NCBI GenBank assembly: GCA_905178155.1
Contig: CAJINV010000016.1
Span: 1,419,199 to 1,483,198 of the forward strand
Origin: Amoebophrya sp. A120
Taxonomy: Eukaryota; Sar; Dinophyceae; Syndiniales; Amoebophryaceae
Direction of reading: 5' to 3'
DNA: 64,000 nucleotides
Below, one piece after another: positions 53,408-61,263 of the stretch (the stretch's first letter is position 1; every line of letters begins with the position of its first letter). The notes below the pieces were generated by a model. The model saw nothing but the letters and a program-made list of their open reading frames with translations. It did not search any database and was not told where the DNA came from. The translations under genes and the position numbers were made by a program.

Positions 53408-54762
53408 TCACTGCCCCCTAAATCGCCCCTTGCGTGTGCGCCGCGGATCAGCGGTTGCAGTGCTGCCTTTCGACTTCTTGCCGTAGCCAGAACCCGACTC
53501 TGACTCCTCTACTGCAACTGATTCTCCCTCACTTTCCCTGCTACTTTTCTTCCCCCTCCCACCGGAACTACTTTCAAAGTTCACAGAGCCATGGTCCTTT
53601 CTATCGGAAGAAGAGGAGGAGGAGGAGGAACTGTGGCTGCTACCACCGGAGGTTTCATTGTCTTCATGATCGTGCCCGCGCTTCGTAGTGCTACCGCTTT
53701 CGCCCTCGGAAGTTGAAGAGGATTTGGATCGCGACGAAGATGCGCCACTAGATGAAGAAGCGGATTCCTGTTCAGGAGAACTTCTACTTGTCCTTGAACT
53801 CGACGGGACTTTGTGCAGGTATTTCGACTGGTTATGATCCTCGTCGTGGTCTTCCACGTCGGAGTGATGACCTCGACTAGTACCATGCCTCTCCTCATCA
53901 TCGTGATCCACCTTCGCGGCCTTCGGCGCTCTGGTCGCGTATTTCGAAGGCACCCTCGGTATTGTATGCGGCTGACTTGCGTCCATGCCGGGTGGGAAAG
54001 GATTTCCATCCTGGGGCACGTATTGCATCATGTGGTGGACCGCCCAAACGAGGAAGAGAATGGAGGAGGAAGCGACGGCTAGCGTGAAGTTCTTCTGCCC
54101 GGCCTCGCGGGTCAGCACTTTTGAATGAGGAGTCTGGAAGTGCCTGTGAAGGTGGTTGCCTTGATATTGCGCGATAAGACCGTAGAACTAGAAGGTTATT
54201 ACATTTGCGATAAAAGCAAGACAGAAACAGTTCCTCATGTGTAAATTGCAACAGCAGTAAAGGCAAGAACCACGCATAAGTAAATTCTACATGAGCGCGC
54301 CTATCCACCAGATAAAGGGTGGGCAAAAAATCCCGAGACAGCAGATCCATTTTTGCACCGCTGGGTCGTCCTCCTCGTAGAGCGCAAGTCGGTCCTTGAG
54401 CTTCATGCGGGAGCTCGGTAATTGCCCGGAACTGGATTCAGAGGAGGCGAACTGGTATTTTTGGTGGGATGAATTTCAATTTTCTGTATTGCAAAACGGC
54501 AGGAGACACTGGCATCTTAAAGTGAAGGGCTTCTAGTTGTTCTGCATGACAAGTAAGCAAAACTCACCTTTGGCAGCTCCATCTCAACACCAGAGCCGAA
54601 AACCTGTGGTATCCAGGAAAAAACAGCCATCCCCATCCAATTTGTCATGCAAAACATACATAAAATCCACTATTTGTCATGCAAAAAATGGATGGGGATG
54701 GGTGTTTTTTCCTGGATATGTGGCACAGGTGGCTCGTAGCTTATGCGATCGTAGGAGACCAT
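53408..54762 (-). CDS. Small two-helix membrane protein with Ser/Asp-rich tail
   Basis: Exons 54762-54719, 54604-54568, 54451-54290 and 54187-53408 give 340 residues in frame. The introns are, in order, an introner, a GTGAGT...CCAG intron, and one (54289-54188) that needs either TA...AG or GT...TA ends. The N-terminus starts MVSYDRISYEPPVPQVFG. A charged helix (MKLKDRLALYEEDDPAV) precedes a Cys/Pro-containing membrane segment (WICCLGIFCPPFIWWIGA, continuing to LMFYGLIAQY). A second hydrophobic helix follows (FTLAVASSSILFLVWAV). The last 190 residues are Ser/Asp/His/Glu-rich and end in a basic patch. I do not recognise the family. If the third intron is not real, the gene would end at 54287 as a 79-residue, one-helix protein and the rest would lack a start. 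Confidence 0.65.
54610..54718. mobile_element. Introner, family D
   Basis: 109 bp, the shortest in the window. Exact duplication TGTGG (54605-54609, 54719-54723). Ends TATCCAGGAAAAAACAGCC and inverted TGTTTTTTCCTGGATA, with CATCCCCATCC / GGATGGGGATG inside. Removal joins YEPPVPQ to VFGSGVE. Confidence 0.9.
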
Positions 54763-55403
54763 AGTTTCTTGTGCAGCCTCTTTGATGTCCTACGATGCTT
54801 TTGATCCATGACCTAAAGTGGTAAAGTATTGCGCAGATGACAAAGATGGGATGTCACATCAAAGACGGGTCTCTTCAAGAAGGTAGATCATCTGCGCTTG
54901 CGCAAGCGTTTTCGTGTCAAGCATTATTCATCAAGGTTGCCTCTTTACAAGGGGAGAACCCACAAAAGAAACCGGATCGAAAAGGAAACAGATCGACAAC
55001 AACACACAGAAAATCACACCAGTTCTTCTGAGGAAACATCTTCCATCTACAAATGCGAGCCGCCTGTTGATTTCCAGGCGTGGAGAAGAACCTGCCGAAG
55101 AAGAACACCGAAACGCATTTCCATGAAGCAGGGTTTGCAATCGCAAGATCAAGAACCTCGCTTGAAATCCATGTTCCATCTTAAAAATCTTTCGGAGTGA
55201 AAATTTGTGTTTGGATTTTCATACACAGAGGCGGGTCGTGGTCAATGAAAGCTGGTCGTCGTGTATTTCTATTTTGGTGGGAGGGGTAGCTACTCCCAAG
55301 TCATGTGTTCGGCTTCGACCGCTGGGACAACAGAACATCAAAACTAGGATGTAATCACAGGGTCCGCGTTCTGAATATTGAAGCAAAATTTGGAAAACAA
55401 ATT
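54763..55403. other. Intergenic region
   Basis: About 640 bp with a few short frames on both strands. No feature recognised. Confidence 0.4.
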
Positions 55404-58400
55404 TCAGAAACTTAACTGTGGGGCAAAGCTGAGCCTCTTTGGGTCAAAAAGGAAACACGGTACTCTGCGACGTAAATTTCTAACTGCGACCCGGGTCGCA
55501 ACTTGCTGTAACTCTGTCCGGAATTCTTCTGGTAATGAAGCGCGAGTGTTGGTGGAATCATCTACCAACGAGTTGCTGCTGCTAGTATCTTCATCCTGCT
55601 CCGGTATCAGCAAAGCGTTGAGAGCTAGGTTCAACGCGTAATGCTCTTTGTCCGCCATCAGTGTGTTCGTTGCGTCGCGTTGATTCCCTAAAGGGGAAGA
55701 AATTTGACTCGGGGACAATTCTGGTTGTACAAAAGCCGCACTCATTGCCCTCGTCGCGCTGAAAGGCGACAGGCTAGAGATCGACTCAAGCATAGCGGTT
55801 GCGTGAACGGTTAATGGGTTGTTCGTCATGGTCATTGGACCTCCTGCGCTGAAAGATGAATCGGTCGTCGGGAAAGTGAAGTTGGTGGCTGTGCTTCCAC
55901 TTCCCCTTCCCCCACTCCCAATGCTGGAAAAGCGCAAGCTGCCCTCCTTCCGAACCGCGGAGGCACGGATAACGCGTCCAGAAGAGCCGCAAGCGTCGTA
56001 GGTCAAGTAGGTTAAGTCTTGGAACATCACACAGTGGCGCCACAAGATCTCGGTGAGAAGCGTTTCAATCTCGTCGATCGGCTTTAATTTGATTGGTTTT
56101 ATAGTGGCGGTTTGAGGTTGAGTTCTTGATGGCGGGTTTTTGCTCATCATCAACTTCGAGGAACTAGTGCCCCCTTGTGCTGCTACAGGGCCTCGCTGTT
56201 CGACGTTTCCGTAGGTTTCGTACAAATTCAAAAACTCGGTGCAATTTTTCAAAACTTCCCTGTTCCCGGTCTTTTCCCGAAAAGCAGTCAGGACACTTTT
56301 CACGTAATTTTTGAAACATTGGTACAGCTCCATTCCGTCGGTGACTAGTGGTAAACTTGCCATCTCCACGTCAAATTGCACGATCTCTGGGTGAAGTAAG
56401 GAAACAGCCGGCAAACTTCTCGGTGTTTTGAAGTCTTCTGATGGGAATCTGATTCTTTCATCGTCACTGTCCTCATCCTCTGGCGGAGTAACAAAAACCG
56501 CTTCTTCCACCCGAATTTCCCCGTTTTCATCAGCCAGGTTGACGCTGGAAGGACGGATGGAACCACCTGTCAACATCTCGGGGGAAAACATGAACATTCC
56601 ACCCCTGGAAGTTCCCTCCTCGTCCTGATGTGCCGGCTCTTCCTCATTCTGCTCTGGTTCTTCTTTGCTGAGGACGTGGTTGCTTACAAGCCAGGAAAAG
56701 ACATAGGATTGGATCGACTGGTCCTTGGCGCTGATTCGACGGGGAGGCGGGTTTGTTCTTTTGTTCTGCTGGTTCGACATCAGGGGAGGTGATCCTGGAA
56801 GTAAAAAATTCGGTGAAGGTGCCCGTTCCTGTCGTGCTGTGACAAAATTGTAAATTTCCGGGCCGTTGCTCATTTTCTCGTCTTCAGTGTCCTCGACGTC
56901 GAGAAGAAGGTCGTGATCTTGCTCTTCCAGTTGCACCTGCTCTTCCGTGCTTTCATCCTCAGGAACAGCAGCCTCAATGGGCGGCGGCCCAAGGTCAAGG
57001 CCACCATCCAGAACTATTTCGCGAGGAGCTGCTGGTGCAACAGGAACACCAGCAGGCTTCTGATTCAGATTCTGTTTCTTGTCCGCCGCGGAGGGCATAA
57101 TTTGCTTACTCGTCCTACTTGTAATCCGGTTCCCATTCATCTGAATCTGCGCCAGCAACTCCGCAAACTTTTTCGAAATGTCGTCATACCCAACTTCTTT
57201 CGCCTTGGCGAACAAATCCGTCACAACCTCTGCGAAACTCGAGTCGGAAAAACCGAGGAGTTTCTGCAGAATCCCAGTGGAAAACAAAGACACAATCGAT
57301 CGGTTATTGGCCGCAGCGGTTTCCCCGCGGCCGTAAAAGGGCTCGAATAGCGCTGCAAGAAGCTGCTGCTTGTTCTTCCGTGCAGTAGAACTGGCGTCTT
57401 GATCATCTGCAGCTTGCTCACCAGCTGCTGTATTTGACGATGATGTCGTTGTCGACAAACAAAAGCACATCCGGCTGTTTTGCACTAACGCCGCCACCAA
57501 CTTCCGCAATAATAACGTCACATACAGCGACGATCGGAAATGAAACTTCGTCCGGTCCCACACGGCAACTTTCCGCACATCTTCCTCCTTCTGCTGGAAA
57601 GAAGTCACCGGGATTTCAATTTGATGTTCCAATCCCTTTCTCTTCGCAACCTGCATCTGCTCTAGCACGGTTAAGGGTTTCAGCAACAACCGCTGCGCCT
57701 CGCAGTTCCAGAAGCCCAATAATTGCCTCCTCTCGTCGAAGAATGCAACGGAGCCGTATCTTTCAACGTTCACCTCCACCGGGAATTGCGACAGGTAGCT
57801 GCAGTCGCAGATGTAGGCAGTTTGTTTCGGGTAAGAGGAGAACGTGCGGGGGATGGAAACAGATAGCTCGCCATAATTGGAGGCACTCTCATGAAAGGCT
57901 TTTGCGCTGAAGGACTCGAGAAACCATTGGCCGTGCAGGGAGAAACAGAGATCTGCGATGGCGGAATCGGAAACGATCTCGTAGTCGGGAAGAGAGAAGC
58001 TTTCTTCTAGCTTTTCATCTCCTCCTGGTGCACCAGCCGCAGATGTGTTACGAATCATACCACTATCCCGCTTCTTCGCCACCGGCGGTGGGATCTCCTC
58101 GGAAGAGAACAACTGCTGGCGAAAAGAGCTCGCGTCTTCTACGTTGGCAAACCACGAGAGGCGCTTTGGGTCGATGGTCGACAGAGAAGTTGTCGTATTT
58201 TTGTGTGCGCCGTTGCTGGCTTCAGGAGTGTCAATGTCATCGAGCTGCCCGCCGTCGTCCTCAGGCTTGCTTTCCTCTGACGCACTATTATCCTTCAGTT
58301 TCTTCTCCAACTCGGACCGGAACAGCTTGCGAAAGTCCGCCGCGTCGACCTCGTTCGAAACGATAGCGTCTGACTGTGAAGCCGATGGAGATGATCCTGC

Positions 58401-59153
58401 TCCTGCCTTTGGAAGCGCGATCTTCAAATGTTCCAATAACTCCGGGTAACTGTTTTCTGCGATAGCGGACCGGGGCAGATCCAACGCAGTCTGGATGGAA
58501 GAAAACTCAATAGTGTTTGGGTTCTTTTTGCCAGGTTCAAAATTTTTGGAACTGCTATCTTCCCCTAATGCTTTTGCTGTCTGCTTCTCCTCGTCATCTC
58601 CCTGCAGTACTAGTTCTGTCGCTGCACTTTCTGCTCTCGATCGCAAAACTCGTCTTCTGTACGCTTTTGCGAGAGAAATAAATCTCAACGCCAAGTCGTC
58701 TTCCCCGTCCTCCGCGAACAGCTCCGCCAGGCTGCTGGCGGTTTCCACGTAGTGAAATCGAGATTTTTTCAACGCGGCAAGCTTGCTCCCTTTTGACGGC
58801 TTTCTGCTTTGTGACGCGTTTTTGGTCGAGGCACGGTCGTGGAGAGAGGAGTCGTGGTTCTGCTTGTTTCCGTTATCGGTTTTCACAATATTACCAGCTT
58901 CGAGTTGGACAAGTTGATCTTCTGAACTAGAAGTCCCTTGCTCCTCCCCCGGATTGAGCTTTTGCGCATTCCTGTTCTGACTTGCTTCCTCACCTTCTGG
59001 GCCTTGCTTGGAGCGTTGCTGGCTCTTCGAAGAACCCCTGCTCCTGTATAGGTCGGAAGGCGCATCCTCGTCGGGTCTGTTTGTGGAGTTATTTTCCAAG
59101 CTACCTCCGCCGCAGATGCTGCATACGGGAAGGCAGCGAAGAAAACCGCTCAT
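55404..59153 (-). CDS. Unknown 1249-residue intronless protein
   Basis: One uninterrupted frame from ATG 59153. The N-terminus MSGFLRCLPVCSICGGG has three cysteines that could be lipid-modified or bind metal. It is followed by a disordered charged stretch. Residues 135-185 form helices (SSLAELFAEDGEDDLALRF). About 400-620 looks globular, with many aromatics (LCFSLHGQWFLESFSAKAFHE, YICDCSYLSQFPVEVNVERYG, KFHFRSSLYVTLLLRKL). Residues 690-850 are acidic linker. About 940-1010 is another helical block (ELYQCFKNYVKSVLTAF), and the tail contains Ser-rich stretches. No catalytic motif or known family is recognised. It has no introns at all, in contrast with the gene-splitting elements elsewhere in the window. 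Confidence 0.75.
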   Translation of the reverse strand: MSGFLRCLPVCSICGGGSLENNSTNRPDEDAPSDLYRSRGSSKSQQRSKQGPEGEEASQNRNAQKLNPGEEQGTSSSEDQLVQLEAGNIVKTDNGNKQNHDSSLHDRASTKNASQSRKPSKGSKLAALKKSRFHYVETASSLAELFAEDGEDDLALRFISLAKAYRRRVLRSRAESAATELVLQGDDEEKQTAKALGEDSSSKNFEPGKKNPNTIEFSSIQTALDLPRSAIAENSYPELLEHLKIALPKAGAGSSPSASQSDAIVSNEVDAADFRKLFRSELEKKLKDNSASEESKPEDDGGQLDDIDTPEASNGAHKNTTTSLSTIDPKRLSWFANVEDASSFRQQLFSSEEIPPPVAKKRDSGMIRNTSAAGAPGGDEKLEESFSLPDYEIVSDSAIADLCFSLHGQWFLESFSAKAFHESASNYGELSVSIPRTFSSYPKQTAYICDCSYLSQFPVEVNVERYGSVAFFDERRQLLGFWNCEAQRLLLKPLTVLEQMQVAKRKGLEHQIEIPVTSFQQKEEDVRKVAVWDRTKFHFRSSLYVTLLLRKLVAALVQNSRMCFCLSTTTSSSNTAAGEQAADDQDASSTARKNKQQLLAALFEPFYGRGETAAANNRSIVSLFSTGILQKLLGFSDSSFAEVVTDLFAKAKEVGYDDISKKFAELLAQIQMNGNRITSRTSKQIMPSAADKKQNLNQKPAGVPVAPAAPREIVLDGGLDLGPPPIEAAVPEDESTEEQVQLEEQDHDLLLDVEDTEDEKMSNGPEIYNFVTARQERAPSPNFLLPGSPPLMSNQQNKRTNPPPRRISAKDQSIQSYVFSWLVSNHVLSKEEPEQNEEEPAHQDEEGTSRGGMFMFSPEMLTGGSIRPSSVNLADENGEIRVEEAVFVTPPEDEDSDDERIRFPSEDFKTPRSLPAVSLLHPEIVQFDVEMASLPLVTDGMELYQCFKNYVKSVLTAFREKTGNREVLKNCTEFLNLYETYGNVEQRGPVAAQGGTSSSKLMMSKNPPSRTQPQTATIKPIKLKPIDEIETLLTEILWRHCVMFQDLTYLTYDACGSSGRVIRASAVRKEGSLRFSSIGSGGRGSGSTATNFTFPTTDSSFSAGGPMTMTNNPLTVHATAMLESISSLSPFSATRAMSAAFVQPELSPSQISSPLGNQRDATNTLMADKEHYALNLALNALLIPEQDEDTSSSNSLVDDSTNTRASLPEEFRTELQQVATRVAVRNLRRRVPCFLFDPKRLSFAPQLSF

Positions 59154-59707
59154 AGTCTATACCTGGGGCTTCTACTTAAGAAAAAGTGACTTTAAGTTTA
59201 CAAGAGGGTTTGGAGCTGTGAAGATGAAACAAAAGTTTGTAGCTAGGTGGGACTTGCAAACTGAAAGAGAGGGGGGGTATGGGCAGGCCGTGTTAACGAG
59301 GTTGAAACTGACACTGAAAAACAGGAACTTGAATCATATCTGTGCGATAGAAAATTTGGATATCTATGCGAAGAGTCGTGTGTTGAATGAGCATGAACAT
59401 AAAGTCGTGGACAGTGGGAATATGAGGGACTGAGAGTGCGACGAAGCTGTAAAGTGTACGCACCAGCGACAAGGTGGACGACAGAGTAACACAACGAGTG
59501 TACGATCATGAACGAAAAAAATGTACGTTGAGTATGACGATGGAAGAACAACTACGCAGAAGAGCAACAGGAAGAACTACGACAAACACGAATTATGAGT
59601 GAAATAAAAATCAGAAGAATGATTTAACCACGAAGACTAGGCTAGCAACAAAGACGAGGAGATAATTTTTTTCATCTCCGTCCTCGTAGGCGGCACAGCG
59701 CATGTGT

Positions 59708-59759
59708 CGTGAAAGTTGCGGCTTGGCGGCAACTTGAAGTTCTTCCAAATCATTCGAAA
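59708..59759 (+). repeat. 52-bp direct repeat, copy 1
   Basis: CGTGAAAGTTGCGGCTTGG through CATTCGAAA. One base (G to T) differs from copy 2 at 60748-60799. The pair encloses 988 bp. Confidence 0.85.
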
Positions 59760-59846
59760 TTCAAAACTGAATCCGCGAATTCAAACTGAATCCGTGGGCG
59801 CCTCTTCAATTTCAAACCAAATCCGTTGCTTCCTGGAGCGGCCACA

Positions 59847-59971
59847 CCAATTTCGAACGGAATCCGAATTCCATCCGAATCCCATCCGATTTCCATCCGA
59901 ATCCCATTTCCCTAATAAGGAATTGGACTCGGATGAAAAAAGGATGGAATTCGGATTCCGTTTGAAATTGG
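59847..59971. repeat. 30-bp inverted repeat (hairpin)
   Basis: 59847-59876 (CCAATTTCGAACGGAATCC...) and 59942-59971 are reverse complements with one mismatch, with a 65-base loop. The loop and surroundings hold repeated ATCCGAATCCCAT-type units. Confidence 0.8.
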
Positions 59972-60747
59972 TCGGACCAATTTGGGGTCCAATCCGTGAC
60001 CTTCTTCTGCATCAGACCAGAACGTCTGGGCTATGTTGTAGATTTTTGGCGCGCGCTGCCGCGCGCACCGCTATCCGGGTGTTCTTCAATACCTTTTTCT
60101 TTCATTCCGCGTTGCCTTGTCGTTGGTGTGGCGAGTTGTGTTTCTTGGCGCTGCATCGCAGCCTCTGAGGAGCAGGGTGGGCCGTCACAGGCGCGCAGCC
60201 CATTGCGCGCAGCCCATTGCGCGCCTTGGGGCCCCTGCTGTACCCCTCCAGTTGTGGATCTCCCCCTACTCAAAGGTGAGACAGGATCGACACGCACAAC
60301 CCCGGAGGAGCAGGATACTGCCCCCCCCTGTGTTCTTTGTTTTTTCATAGTGCCTACTTCGGCTGCCAAAATTCTACATACTAAATTCATCATTTTCTCT
60401 TCTTCAGCATTTCAATTCAGTAGTGTCAGTCAGAATGGGGCGCAGGTTGGTGCAGTGGTAGTGGTCAGTGTTTAGTCAGTCCACTGCACGCCTGAACTGT
60501 TTCCCTTGTCACGCCTCTCAGCTTCTCAGTTCGTTCTCGGCCCCGGTTCGTCGCCGGTTTGGCTTCTTTCACGCCGTGTACCCCCTCAAACTGCGTGTCG
60601 TTCCTTTTCTCCGATTTCTTGGTCCCGACCACCCCCGCACCGCGGAGAGACTCCTTCGTCACCACGTTCAGCTGATTTCCCCGACCGCCCCCGCTCCGCG
60701 GACGGCCTCCTTCTCCACCACTTTCGCCTGCTGCCTGGAGGAGGAGA

Positions 60748-60799
60748 CGTGAAAGTTGCGTCTTGGCGGCAACTTGAAGTTCTTCCAAATCATTCGAAA
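60748..60799 (+). repeat. 52-bp direct repeat, copy 2
   Basis: Second copy of 59708-59759, same orientation, one substitution. Confidence 0.85.
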
Positions 60800-61263
60800 G
60801 GAGCTCTGGGTCTGATCATACATGGTTTGTGTCCGCAGTTCTTGCTTGACAGGTTCATTCCCCGCTTGAAAAAAGTTTATGCGTTTTTTTTTGGTGCAGG
60901 TGCGTTGTGGAAACCGGTACAACTTCGAAATCGAATAGAATACATCGGGTGCTACTAACATGATAGTACAGGTTGTAGTTCATTGAAACATTGAAAAAAG
61001 CTTAGTACAGCTACAGGAGGTGACAAAGCGTTGACAAAACTCAGAAAACCAAAGGTCAAATCGTCCATGACAGCGGACAAGGGTCAAACTCTAACTCAAC
61101 AAAGAGAGTAGAGACACAAGAGTTGTTGTAGAGTGCATTTGCTCTACTTGTCCTGCGTCTGCAGGCTAACGCTAATGCTCGTAGAACTAGATGCGCACTT
61201 GCATAACAAGTTCAAAGATCAAATTTGGGAAGCGAACAACGCTGCAACCCAACACCCTCACCC

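Larger units (their letters stand above)
59154..61263. other. Intergenic region with direct repeat and hairpin
   Basis: About 2.1 kb with no convincing gene. It contains a 52-bp direct repeat (separate entries) enclosing 988 bp and a long inverted repeat. Frames of up to 159 codons exist on both strands between 59700 and 60960 but have no domain or splice support. Confidence 0.45.
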
